Made by a program: the position numbers and the translations under genes
Assembly: GCA_002297645.1 (NCBI GenBank)
Contig: DBMH01000098.1
Span: 56,035-120,034 of the forward strand
Source: Rhodanobacteraceae bacterium UBA703
GTDB taxonomy: Bacteria > Pseudomonadota > Gammaproteobacteria > Xanthomonadales > Rhodanobacteraceae
DNA length: 64,000 nt
Reading direction: 5' to 3'
In this document: piece after piece, positions 43,291 through 51,772 of the stretch
How positions within the stretch are numbered: the first letter of the stretch is position 1
How the letters are laid out: every line of letters starts with the position of its first letter
Notes under the pieces: generated by a model
Seen by the model: only the letters and a program-made list of their open reading frames with translations
Databases searched by the model: none
Told to the model about the DNA's origin: nothing

Positions 43291-45792
43291 TCAACGCGTC
43301 TGGATGGGGCGGAATCGCGGCGGAACCTCGCTGCGTTCGCCGCGCAGCCGACGCACTGCCAGCGCCATGCGCTGCTCGCCGTCACGATCGCCGGACGCCC
43401 GATGCAGATGCTCGAACAGGCGCGCGCAGCCGAGGTCGCGTTCCGCGCAGCGCACCACCCGTCCGGCCACGGTCATGGCGCGATCGAGGCGACCGCTGGC
43501 CAGCAAGGCCGACGCATACGCCTCCACCACCTGGGCCAGGATCATCGGCACGCCGAGACTTTCGGCGGCGGCCAGCGACTTCTCGAAATCCGGCCATGCC
43601 TCCTCGGTGCGGCCTTCGGCGTGCTGCTGCTCGCCCTCGGCCAGCCAGCGCCACAACTGCGCTTCGTTCGGAGAGCGTTCGGCCCAGCTGCGCATGTCGG
43701 CCAGACGTTCGCGCGCGGCGTTGGCGCCGTGCCGATGCCGCAGCGAACGCAGCTGCAGGACCCAGGCCTCGCCCTGCATGGCAGGCACGTCGCCGCCGTC
43801 GCCAAGCCACGCATCGAGCGCCTTGTCGGCGGCATCCGCCTCGCCGAGCGCGACCAGCAGGCGGAATTGCTGCAGGGCGAGGTAGCGCGCGCCGAACGTC
43901 TGGGCTCCGGTGCGGGGATCCAGTGCGGCGAGCAACACCTTGGCGGCCCCCAGTTGGCCCAGATCGATCAGCGGGCGCAGACGGACCGCTGCCGCCATCG
44001 GCAACAGGTCGCTGCGATCGACCGATGTCACGTAACGCCACAGCGGCTCGCTGGTGGCGAGGGCCTGATCCCACTCGAGCAGGTCCGACTGCATGTCGGC
44101 GCGGTCGAGGCGCGCCGACATGGCGCGCCGCACGTTGCCGAGCGCCATGTACGCTTCCTCCGCCCGCTGCAAGGCCAGGGTCGCTTCGTGCAGGCGACCG
44201 CGCACGCCGGCCAGGACCGCTTCTCCGGTCGCCAGCAGCGCCTCGCGCTCCGGATCCTGGCTCGCTTCCAGACGCATGCGCGCTTCGGCGAGTGCGTCTC
44301 CCGCTTCCTCGTAGCGGCCGCGATTGGCCAACACGACGCCCAGGTGTGCCTGGGCACGTCCCAGATCGGCGTCGGAACCGCTGGCTCGGGCCAGCATCGC
44401 GATGCTTTCGCGACCGTACGACTCCGCTTGGGCGAGATCGCCGCCGCGCGCAGCGATCCGCCCCAATCCCAGCAGCGCACGGCCGCGCATTTGCGGCGTG
44501 TCCGCCGCGCTGTCGGCGAGAACCGCGCCAAACAGGGTCTGCGCCGTCTGCAGGCGATCGAGTTCCAGTGCGGCATTCGCGGCGCCCAGGCGCACCACGG
44601 CGAGCGTCGGCGGTGGCGAACCGGTCGCTCGCAGCCAGCGCTCGGCCTCGTCGCCACGGTCGGACATGACCCCGGCGGTGTAGCGATAGGCCAGGCGCAG
44701 GTGCGCTTCGTCCTCTCCTGCCGGCTCGATGCGCAGCGTGCGTCCGACCGCTTCGAGCAGATGCAGGGCTGCCGTGCGCATGGCGGCGATTTCGTCGTCG
44801 GCGTAGGCGGAGGCTTCGAGCGTCGCTCGTCCCGGCTGCAGCAGGCGCAGGCTCGCCTTCCAGCCCAGCGCGTCGCGCTCGATACGTGGCTCGACCAGCG
44901 CACGAGCGCCAAGCGCGTCCAGCGTGGTGGCGGATGCCGACGCCATCCCGGCACCGCTCGCCGGCGTGATTCCGGCCGGCAACGTGACGATCTCGGCGGC
45001 GTGGAGCATGTCGCGGATCGCCTCGGCGAGGCCCAGGCGCTGCCAACCCTCGCCCGATTCGAACTCGCCCTGCACGGGCTGGATCAGCCATGGACCCGTC
45101 GCCAGACCGAACTCGCTCGGCGCCGGAAGAGCGGCGCGCCGGTCGGCAGCGCGCAATGAGTCCGGGGCCTGCGGTCCGGCCCGCCACACGAGCGCGACCA
45201 GAACGGAGGACACGACCAGGAGGAGGAGGCCGAGGCCGCCCAGAATCCGTGTAGTGCGGCTCCTTCCGCGAAGCAGACCGCGTGACGTGGCGGTGTCAGG
45301 GAGTCGAACCTCGGCCACGGTGGTGTCGGATTCCGGCACCGCGGGCCGCGTTGCGGAAGCGGGCTCGATTTCGGACTGCGGCTTCTGCGTGGCTTCTTCG
45401 CCTGTCGCGGCGGTGTCCGGCGAATCAATCGTCGAAACCGCTCCGGCCGCCACGGGGCCTTCGGTGGTGTCGGCCATCCAGCGATAGCCGAAATGCGACA
45501 AGGTGCGGATGACTTCCTGGCGCCGTGCGTCGTCGCCGACTGCGCGTCTCGCATGCATGATGGTCTGGCGCAGCACGCTGTCGCTGATCTGGGTACGTCC
45601 CCAGATCGCCGCGATCAGCTCATCGCGACCGACGGCGCGTTCGCGCTGCGCCACGAGATAGGCAATGCAGTCGAAGACGCTCGGCGTCGTGGCAACGGGT
45701 TGTCCGTCGCGATGCAGCTCGCGCTTGGCGGTGTCGAGCGTTCCGCGGTCGAAACGATAGGTGCGGTAACGCGCAGACGCCTGCTGGGCCAC
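43291..45792 (-). CDS. ToxR/CadC-like membrane regulator with TPR-type periplasmic domain
   Basis: An 833-residue protein. Residues 10-106 are an OmpR-type winged helix (FDRGTLDTAKRELHRDGQPV, SVFDCIAYLVAQRERAVGRDELI, VIRTLSHFGYRWMA). A Pro/Thr-rich linker runs to about 180, and one membrane helix (183-203) is followed by some 630 residues of helical repeats (ALLGLGRIAARGGDLAQAESYG, AQAHLGVVLANRGRYEEAGDAL) that read as TPRs outside the membrane. No receiver domain, so it is a one-component sensor. The start is GTG at 45792 with AGAGGGA upstream. The open frame extends far upstream as an artefact over the next gene. Likely target: the beta-helix gene just downstream; this is inferred. Confidence 0.87.
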   Translation of the reverse strand: MAQQASARYRTYRFDRGTLDTAKRELHRDGQPVATTPSVFDCIAYLVAQRERAVGRDELIAAIWGRTQISDSVLRQTIMHARRAVGDDARRQEVIRTLSHFGYRWMADTTEGPVAAGAVSTIDSPDTAATGEEATQKPQSEIEPASATRPAVPESDTTVAEVRLPDTATSRGLLRGRSRTTRILGGLGLLLLVVSSVLVALVWRAGPQAPDSLRAADRRAALPAPSEFGLATGPWLIQPVQGEFESGEGWQRLGLAEAIRDMLHAAEIVTLPAGITPASGAGMASASATTLDALGARALVEPRIERDALGWKASLRLLQPGRATLEASAYADDEIAAMRTAALHLLEAVGRTLRIEPAGEDEAHLRLAYRYTAGVMSDRGDEAERWLRATGSPPPTLAVVRLGAANAALELDRLQTAQTLFGAVLADSAADTPQMRGRALLGLGRIAARGGDLAQAESYGRESIAMLARASGSDADLGRAQAHLGVVLANRGRYEEAGDALAEARMRLEASQDPEREALLATGEAVLAGVRGRLHEATLALQRAEEAYMALGNVRRAMSARLDRADMQSDLLEWDQALATSEPLWRYVTSVDRSDLLPMAAAVRLRPLIDLGQLGAAKVLLAALDPRTGAQTFGARYLALQQFRLLVALGEADAADKALDAWLGDGGDVPAMQGEAWVLQLRSLRHRHGANAARERLADMRSWAERSPNEAQLWRWLAEGEQQHAEGRTEEAWPDFEKSLAAAESLGVPMILAQVVEAYASALLASGRLDRAMTVAGRVVRCAERDLGCARLFEHLHRASGDRDGEQRMALAVRRLRGERSEVPPRFRPIQTR

Positions 45793-46265
45793 TGAATCCC
45801 TCTGGAAAGTCCGGTTTCCGCTACACGGTACCTCATACGCGATGGGGGCCCTACCGCGAATGGTCGCGTCGGCAGTCAGGGACCTGTGTGAATTGCCTTT
45901 TCGCGTCGATTCGCGAGAGGCCGCACGCGGCGCATGGGGGCCATGGCACCGGCAAACCGAACCCTCCGCGCCGGGAATGCGCGCCGACGGCTTGCGATGG
46001 CGGTCGAGTCGCCGGGGGCCGTTCCAAGTGCCGCGCGACGCCCTTGTCTGCTGCCGCTGGAATTCGGGCTCATCGGAGAGGCCGGCTCTGCCCGCGAAAC
46101 CACGGCGTTGGGGGCGGGTGCGCCGCCGATCCGTAGAGAGAGCGGCGGGAAGAGATGGTGCGCCCGCATCGAGGCGAATGCCGGCTTGGTTGCGCCGGCG
46201 CCACAACCGCCCCGACGGGGAACACGTCGACGGACGGGCGGACGGCTTGCGGAGATCGTCAGCGT
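45793..46265. other. Intergenic stretch between regulator and aminotransferase
   Basis: About 470 bp without a supported gene. Both flanking genes are on the minus strand, so it should hold the regulator promoter. Open frames on the plus strand are arginine-rich and look like GC artefacts. Confidence 0.45.
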
Positions 46266-46295
46266 GGGCGCCTGTGGGAATCCCGCCAGGCGCCC
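46266..46295 (-). terminator. Hairpin after the aminotransferase gene
   Basis: GGGCGCCTG pairs with CAGGCGCCC, with GGGA/TCCC continuing inside. There is no T-run on the minus strand side. Confidence 0.45.
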
Positions 46296-46313
46296 GCTGG
46301 ACGGACGAGCGTG

Positions 46314-47822
46314 TCAGGCCGCTGCGCGCTCGGTTTCCATCTTGCGCGGACCGTGGATGAGCGCCTGGCGTACGCCGTCGACGATCAGATCCACCTCGGC
46401 GGCGGTCGTCGCGAAATGCGGCGTGAAGCGCAACGAGTTGGCGCCGCCGTGAATGACGCCGTAACCGTGTTCGCGCATCCATTCCTCGGTGCTGCCGGCG
46501 CCGTAGCACTTGAATTCCGCGGCCAGTTCGCACGAAAACAGCAGGCCCGTGCCCTGCACCTTCGTGATGTAGCCGGGGAGTTCCGCCTTCAGCTTGCCGA
46601 GCTTTTCCACGAATTCGCGACCGCGGGCGCGGATGTTCTCGCGCAGCTCCGGCGTCAGCGTGTTGAGCACGGCGACGCCGACGTCGAGCGCGCGCGGGTT
46701 CGCCGTCATCGTGTTGCCGTAGATGCCCTTCCTGTAGAGCTCGGCGGCGCGCGTGTTGGCCGCGACGACGGACAACGGATACTGGCCGGCGTTGAGTGCT
46801 TTGGAATAGGTCTCGAGGTCCGGCGCTTCGAGCGTCTCGAAGCCCGGATAGTCGACGATCGACAGCACGCCATGCGCGCGCAGGCCGGCCTGGATCGAGT
46901 CGATCAGCAGCAGGCTGCCGTGAGCCTTGGTCAGCTCGCGTGCGGCGGTGTAGAACTCGGTGGAGACCGAACGGCCTGGATCGCCTTCGCCCATGACCGG
47001 TTCGATGAACACGGCTTCGATGAACCAGCCGTTCGCGTCGGCGTCGGCGAATACCTGCTTCAGCTGCTCGACGCTGTACGGCTCGACCGTCAGGAGGCTG
47101 TCCTCGCCGCGGTAGCTGGCGAGATTCTGGAGATAGGTCTTGCGGGTGGAGTCGGAGTACAGCGCCGGGCGCTCGGTGCGGCCGTGGAATGCGCCCTTGA
47201 CGGCGACGCGCTTGACCGCACGGCCGGCGTGGCGCGCGCCCGGGTCGGTCATCAGCTTGGCGTTGACGTCGACGATGCGCGAAGCCAGCGAGACGGACTC
47301 GGAGCCGGAATTCAGGCACATGAACTTCGCGTACGGGCAGCCTCCTTCGCGGTTCTGGCCGATTTCCTTCCTGAGCGCCTGTCCGAACTTCAGCTGGGAC
47401 AGGTTCGGCGTCATCACGTTCGCCATCACCTGGGGACGCGACATCACGCCGAGGATCGCCTTCGGCGCGTGGCCGAGGCCGAGCATGCCGTAGCCGCCGG
47501 CGTCGTAGATCACCGCTCCCTTCAGCGTGACGATCCATGGGCCGTGCGCGGCGAGGGCGACGTACGGGTTGACGCCGTCGTCGGGATAGAAGTTGACGAA
47601 ATCGGACTGCGCGCGGGTGATCTGCTCGGCCTCGTCGAGGTGCAGGAAGTCGGACATGCACGAGCGCAGCGCGAGATGCGCCGCATAGGCCTCGTCGATC
47701 GCCTCGCCCAGTGCCGGGTCGGACTGCAGGAAGCGCTCGATCGACGCGTCGTCGAGGCCGCTGGTACGCACGGCACCGTCGAACTCGCGCATTTCCTTGA
47801 GTTTGGCCAGCATCGGATTCAT
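46314..47822 (-). CDS. Class III pyridoxal-phosphate aminotransferase
   Basis: A 502-residue fold-type I, class III aminotransferase, longer than ArgD/GabT (about 400-430) because of an N-terminal extension of about 60 residues. PLP-site features: LNSGSESVSLASR, KGAFHGRTERPALYS, EPVMGEGDPGR, LLLIDSIQAGLRAHG in the position of the DEVQ motif (Asp kept, Glu to Ser), and the Schiff-base Lys in TYSKALNAGQYPLS. The DEVQ to DSIQ change and the length set it apart from the usual ornithine/acetylornithine enzymes. Substrate unknown. ATG at 47822 with GGAG upstream. A hairpin lies in its leader. No biosynthetic partner genes adjoin it. Confidence 0.88.
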   Translation of the reverse strand: MNPMLAKLKEMREFDGAVRTSGLDDASIERFLQSDPALGEAIDEAYAAHLALRSCMSDFLHLDEAEQITRAQSDFVNFYPDDGVNPYVALAAHGPWIVTLKGAVIYDAGGYGMLGLGHAPKAILGVMSRPQVMANVMTPNLSQLKFGQALRKEIGQNREGGCPYAKFMCLNSGSESVSLASRIVDVNAKLMTDPGARHAGRAVKRVAVKGAFHGRTERPALYSDSTRKTYLQNLASYRGEDSLLTVEPYSVEQLKQVFADADANGWFIEAVFIEPVMGEGDPGRSVSTEFYTAARELTKAHGSLLLIDSIQAGLRAHGVLSIVDYPGFETLEAPDLETYSKALNAGQYPLSVVAANTRAAELYRKGIYGNTMTANPRALDVGVAVLNTLTPELRENIRARGREFVEKLGKLKAELPGYITKVQGTGLLFSCELAAEFKCYGAGSTEEWMREHGYGVIHGGANSLRFTPHFATTAAEVDLIVDGVRQALIHGPRKMETERAAA

Positions 47823-47844
47823 TCGGGGTCTCCGTAAAACGACG

Positions 47845-47872
47845 GTGCCCGCTCCCGGGAAGGTGCGGGCAC
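47845..47872 (-). promoter_or_regulatory. Leader hairpin before the aminotransferase gene
   Basis: GTGCCCGC and GCGGGCAC form a perfect 8-bp stem with a 12-base loop. Read on the minus strand it is followed by CGTCGTTTTACGGAG, that is, a short T-run and then the ribosome site. It has the form of an attenuator or a ribosome-site-proximal leader structure. No minus-strand gene lies upstream whose end it could mark. Confidence 0.45.
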
Positions 47873-48053
47873 TCGGCGTTTAAGCCTTGATTGGAATGGG
47901 AAAATAGTCCGGAAAATGTAGCACAGCGGACTTCTTCGCGGTACCCCGGGGGGCGGAGTGACGGATGTCATGCGCAGCGGCTGATGTCTGTGCCTGCCGC
48001 GGCGCCGGAGTTCTTCCTAGAGTGGCTCCATCGAAGCCGGAAGGAATGGTTCC

Positions 48054-48941
48054 ATGCAGGCGGCCGCAGCAGAACTCGAAAACGTGAGCCACCGCTACGG
48101 AGCGGTCACGGCGCTCCACGGCGTCGATCTTTCCGTGCGCCAGGGCGAATTGCTGGCCCTGCTGGGGCCCAACGGCGCCGGCAAGAGCACGGCGATCTCG
48201 TTGTGGCTCGGCCTGGCGCAGCCGACGGCCGGAGCCGCGCGCCTGTTCGGCGAACCGCCGCAGCGCCTGTCCGCACGGCGCCGGGTCGGTCTCATGTTGC
48301 AGAGCGCGGGCCTGCCCGAAACCTTGAAGGTGTGCGAGCTGCTTGCGCAGACGCGTGCGGCGTATCCGGATCCGTATCCGACCGGCGATTGCGTGGACAT
48401 GGCCGGTCTCGACGGCCTGATGGGGCGCCGCTACGGGAAGCTTTCGGGCGGCCAGCAGCGGCGCGTGCAGTTCGCGCTGGCGATCTGCGGGCGGCCGTCG
48501 CTGCTGTTCCTCGACGAACCGACCGTCGGCCTCGACGTCGAAGCCCGCACCGCGCTGTGGCGGACGATCCGGACCCTGGTCGCCGACGGCAGCGCCATCG
48601 TCTTGACGACGCACTATCTGGAGGAGGCCGAAGCGCTGGCCGATCGCGTCGCCGTGCTCGCACGGGGCCGCCTGGTCGCCGACGGCAGCGTGTCGCAGGT
48701 CCGTGCACGCGTGGCACAGAAACGCATCCGCTGCATCAGCACGCTCGATGCCGGTACCGTCAGTGCGTGGCCGGAAGTGCGCAGCGCCTGCCGCGACGGC
48801 GAGCGCATCGAGATCGTCACCGACGCGGCCGAGCTGGTCGTGCGCCAGCTCCTGTTCGAGGACACCGGCCTCGCCGAGCTCGAGGTGCAGCGCGCCGGTC
48901 TCGCCGAAGCCTTCGTGGAAATCACCCGCGCTGCGGCCTGA
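48054..48941 (+). CDS. ABC transporter ATP-binding protein (exporter type)
   Basis: A 295-residue ATPase of the drug/lantibiotic exporter subgroup (CcmA/NodI-like). Walker A is GPNGAGKST near residue 41, Q-loop in LMLQSAGLP, signature LSGGQQRRVQ near 141, Walker B LLFLDEPTVGLD, and the H-loop in TTHYLEEAE. A C-terminal extension of about 80 residues after the core is usual for this group. AAGGA ribosome site. It starts an operon with a permease, a small ORF and a two-component system; the cargo is unknown but such sets often respond to membrane or antibiotic stress. Confidence 0.93.
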   Translation: MQAAAAELENVSHRYGAVTALHGVDLSVRQGELLALLGPNGAGKSTAISLWLGLAQPTAGAARLFGEPPQRLSARRRVGLMLQSAGLPETLKVCELLAQTRAAYPDPYPTGDCVDMAGLDGLMGRRYGKLSGGQQRRVQFALAICGRPSLLFLDEPTVGLDVEARTALWRTIRTLVADGSAIVLTTHYLEEAEALADRVAVLARGRLVADGSVSQVRARVAQKRIRCISTLDAGTVSAWPEVRSACRDGERIEIVTDAAELVVRQLLFEDTGLAELEVQRAGLAEAFVEITRAAA

Positions 48942-48971
48942 TCGCCTCGCCGCCCTACCAGGAACGAACCC

Positions 48972-49751
48972 ATGAACGCCGTTGCCGCCTTGCCCGAGCC
49001 TCCCTTCAACGTGCTGCGCTGCTATCTGCTCGAGGCGAAGCACGAATTCCTGCGCCTCCTGCGCACGCCGATGTTCTGCATTCCCACACTGGTGTTCCCG
49101 GCGTCGTTCTACTTGATGTTCGCGCTGACGCTCAGCCGCGGCGGAACCACCGGCGGGGCGAGTCCGTCGGTCCACATGCTCGCCAGCTACGGCGTGTTCG
49201 GCGTGATGGCGCCGGGATTGTTCGGCTTCGGCGTATCGGTCGCGGTCGACCGTGATCGCGGCTGGCTGCGCCTGCGCCAGGCATTGCCGATGCCGACGGG
49301 ATCCTATCTGGTGGCCAAGCTCGTGATGGCGATGCTGTTCGCGGCGCTCGTCGCCACCCTTCTTTCGACGCTCGCGCTCACCTTGGGCGGCGTGCGGTTG
49401 CCGCTGTCCGCCTGGGCCAGCCTGTTCGCGGTCGAGGTGTTCGGCGTGCTGCCGTTCTGCGCGATCGGGCTGTGGATTGGCAGCCTCGTCAATGCGCAGG
49501 CCGCACCGGCGATCGTCAACCTCGTCTATCTGCCCATGTCGTTCCTGTCCGGACTCTGGATGCCGCTGTCGATGCTGCCGGCCGTCCTGCGCGATGCGGC
49601 GCCGGTATGGCCGGCCTACCGCCTCGGCCAGCTCGCCCAGGCGGCGGTGGGCAATCCGTCGAACGGCGCATTGCTGGTGCACGTCGGCGTCCTCGCGGGC
49701 GTGACCCTGGGCTTCCTCGCCTTGGCGCGACGCCGGTTGGCCCGGGGATGA
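48972..49751 (+). CDS. ABC-2 type permease
   Basis: A 259-residue integral membrane partner of the preceding ATPase. An N-terminal cytosolic stretch (YLLEAKHEFLRLLRTPMF) leads into six hydrophobic segments, with the ABC-2 pattern LPMPTGSYLVAKLVMAML in the middle and LPMSFLSGLWMPLSMLP near residues 186-202. It overlaps the next small ORF by an ATGA, which implies coupled translation. Confidence 0.92.
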   Translation: MNAVAALPEPPFNVLRCYLLEAKHEFLRLLRTPMFCIPTLVFPASFYLMFALTLSRGGTTGGASPSVHMLASYGVFGVMAPGLFGFGVSVAVDRDRGWLRLRQALPMPTGSYLVAKLVMAMLFAALVATLLSTLALTLGGVRLPLSAWASLFAVEVFGVLPFCAIGLWIGSLVNAQAAPAIVNLVYLPMSFLSGLWMPLSMLPAVLRDAAPVWPAYRLGQLAQAAVGNPSNGALLVHVGVLAGVTLGFLALARRRLARG

Positions 49752-49846
49752 GCGCGACCATGCGCCTCATCCGTGCCCGGCTCGTGTTCAGCGTGCTGCT
49801 GACTGCCTTGGTCCTCGCCGCCCGGGCCTGGCACGGCGGCGTATGA
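49748..49846 (+). CDS. Small 32-residue putative single-pass membrane protein
   Basis: A short ORF in the gap between permease and kinase. It starts in an ATGA overlap with the permease stop and its own stop overlaps an in-frame ATG of the kinase (49843). The product has a basic start (MSATMRLIRARL), one hydrophobic helix (VFSVLLTALVLAA) and the end RAWHGGV. Not recognised as a known family. The double coupling favours translation, but the kinase has a better start at 49873, and chance ORFs of this size are common in GC-rich DNA. Confidence 0.45.
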   Translation: MSATMRLIRARLVFSVLLTALVLAARAWHGGV

Positions 49847-49872
49847 TCGGCGCGCAAACGGGAGTTCCTGCG

Positions 49873-51048
49873 ATGCAGCCCTCGGATCCGTGGTGGCCGC
49901 GACTGAAGGCGTTCGTGACGCCACGCTACGACGAGCTCGGCTGGGCGCCGTTGTGGACCCTGCTGTATCTGATGTTCCTGTTCACGAACTGGGCGAATCG
50001 CCCGGTCGAAGTCTGGCTGCTTCCGACCGTGCTCAGCCTCGTGGTCTTCCTGCCCCTGTATTTCGTGGCCTATCGTCGCAGCGGTCGCCGCGTGCTCGCC
50101 TATGCCGCGACGATCGCGATGCTGGGATGGGGGCTGACGCCGTTCAACCTCTGCGCCAATACCTACCTCATCTATGCCTCGTGCTTCCTGGTCCATGCGG
50201 GACTCTCCCTGCGTCGCATCGTCGCCACGATCGCCGCCGGTGCCGTCGTGTACGCGCTGGTGCTGGTCGCCGTCGGGTTGCCGATGCAATACGTGGGATT
50301 GACCACCGGCATCACCCTGCTGCTGGCGGTGGCGATCACGTCCGCCAACTACTTCCATCGCGAGAAGCGGCTGCGCCAGGCGGAACTGAAGCTCAGCCAT
50401 GACGAGGTGCGCCGTCTCGGCGCGCTGGCCGAGCGCGAGCGCATCGGCCGCGACCTGCACGACCTGCTCGGCCACACGCTGTCGCTGATCACGCTGAAGT
50501 CGGAGCTCGCAGCCAGGCTGTTCGAGCGCGACCCGCAGGCGGCACGATGCGAGATCGTCGAGGTCGAGCGCGTCGCGCGCGACGCGCTGGCGCAGGTGCG
50601 GCGCGCCGTCACCGGCATCCGCGCGGCCGGACTCGCGGCCGAACTCGCCTCGGCGCGTCTGTTGCTCGAGTCCTGCGACGTGCGCCTCGACTACCGGCTC
50701 GGCGGCAAGGGACTCGGCGACACCGAGCTGCCGCCGGAGCTGGAGACCGTGCTCGCGCTGGTCGTGCGCGAGGCCGTGACGAACATCCAGCGTCATTCGG
50801 GGGCTGCGCGCGCGCGCGTCGAGCTGGCGGCGGCGCCGGGCGAGGCCCTCTTGCGCATCGAGGACGACGGCCGTGGCGGCCTCATCGAGCCCGGCAACGG
50901 CCTCAGTGGCATGCGCGAACGCCTGCGGGCGCTCGGCGGTCGCCTGGAAATCCACTCCACGCGCGGACAAGGCACGATCCTGGTGGCGGCGCTGCCGCTC
51001 TCGCCGAGGCCGCCGATCGCGCCGGCGATGCGCGAACTGGCTCGCTGA
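49873..51048 (+). CDS. DesK-type sensor histidine kinase
   Basis: A 391-residue membrane kinase of the HisKA_3/NarL-DesK class. Five to six hydrophobic helices fill residues 15-155 (LWTLLYLMFLFTN, LPTVLSLVVFLPLYF, LVLVAVGLPMQYVGLTTG), then a short coiled coil and the H-box RERIGRDLHDLLGHTLSLITLK with His near 196. The ATPase has REAVTNIQRHSGA, EDDGRGG and GNGLSGMRERL. Relatives sense membrane order or cell-envelope drugs. ATG at 49873 has GGGAG eight bases upstream; ATG at 49843 would couple it to the small ORF. Confidence 0.93.
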   Translation: MQPSDPWWPRLKAFVTPRYDELGWAPLWTLLYLMFLFTNWANRPVEVWLLPTVLSLVVFLPLYFVAYRRSGRRVLAYAATIAMLGWGLTPFNLCANTYLIYASCFLVHAGLSLRRIVATIAAGAVVYALVLVAVGLPMQYVGLTTGITLLLAVAITSANYFHREKRLRQAELKLSHDEVRRLGALAERERIGRDLHDLLGHTLSLITLKSELAARLFERDPQAARCEIVEVERVARDALAQVRRAVTGIRAAGLAAELASARLLLESCDVRLDYRLGGKGLGDTELPPELETVLALVVREAVTNIQRHSGAARARVELAAAPGEALLRIEDDGRGGLIEPGNGLSGMRERLRALGGRLEIHSTRGQGTILVAALPLSPRPPIAPAMRELAR

Positions 51049-51112
51049 GCTCGCCTGCGGCTCCGCCCGCGCGATACAGTCCGCCGATCCCTGTGCCGGA
51101 GTCGTTTCAGTG

Positions 51113-51712
51113 ATGCGAGTGCTCTTGGCCGAAGACCAGGCGATGGTGCGCGGGGCGCTGTCCGCGCTGCTCGGCCTCGAATCCGACATCGAGGTCGTCG
51201 GCAGCGCCGCCGACGGCGAAGAGGCCTGGCGCCTGCTGCAGTCGCTGAAGCCGGACCTGCTCGTCACCGACATCGAGATGCCCGGACTGACCGGCCTCGA
51301 GCTGGCGCAACGCGTGCAGCGCCACGAGCTGGCGTGCAAGGTCGTCATCGTGACCACGTTCGCGCGCACCGGCTTCCTGCGCCGCGCGCTCGACGCCGGC
51401 GTCGGCGGCTACCTGCTCAAGGACGCTCCTGCCGAGCAGCTCGCCGAGGCGTTGCGCAAGGTGCATCGCGGCGGCCGCGCGATCGACCCGCAACTGGCCG
51501 TCGAGGCCTGGTCCGAGGCCGACCCCCTCAACGACCGCGAGCGCCAGGTACTGCGTTTCGCCGGCGAGGGCATGAGCGCCGGCGACATCGCGCAGCGCCT
51601 GAACCTCTCCCACGGCACCGTCCGCAATTATCTCTCCGAGGCGATCGGCAAGCTCGGGGCCGGCAATCGCATCGAGGCCTATCGGCTCGCGCGGCAGAAG
51701 GGCTGGCTGTAG
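51113..51712 (+). CDS. DesR/NarL-type response regulator
   Basis: A 199-residue regulator. The REC domain has acidic pocket EDQ, phosphoacceptor Asp53 in VTDIEMPGLTG, Thr in VTTFART and Lys in LLKDAPAEQL. The LuxR-type helix-turn-helix is LNDRERQVLRFAGEGMSAGDIAQRLNLSHGTVRNYLSEAIGKL (residues 139-182). It is the natural partner of the DesK-type kinase and probably controls the ABC exporter operon. A GTG one codon upstream is an alternative start. Confidence 0.94.
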   Translation: MRVLLAEDQAMVRGALSALLGLESDIEVVGSAADGEEAWRLLQSLKPDLLVTDIEMPGLTGLELAQRVQRHELACKVVIVTTFARTGFLRRALDAGVGGYLLKDAPAEQLAEALRKVHRGGRAIDPQLAVEAWSEADPLNDRERQVLRFAGEGMSAGDIAQRLNLSHGTVRNYLSEAIGKLGAGNRIEAYRLARQKGWL

Positions 51713-51772
51713 CGTGCGGGCCTCGCGGTTCGCCGGCGCAGGCGTTCGGGCTGACTTCGACTTCCAGGCTCC

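Noticed and set aside
45842..46452. Overlapping plus-strand ORFs of about 170 residues
   Set aside because: Composition is Arg/Gly/Ala-rich, no ribosome site stands out, and the frames overlap each other and the 3' end of the aminotransferase gene.
43291..47661. 1456-residue minus-strand ORF joining the regulator to upstream sequence
   Set aside because: The part beyond 45792 is an arginine-rich shadow of the aminotransferase gene; a GTG with a ribosome site marks the regulator start.
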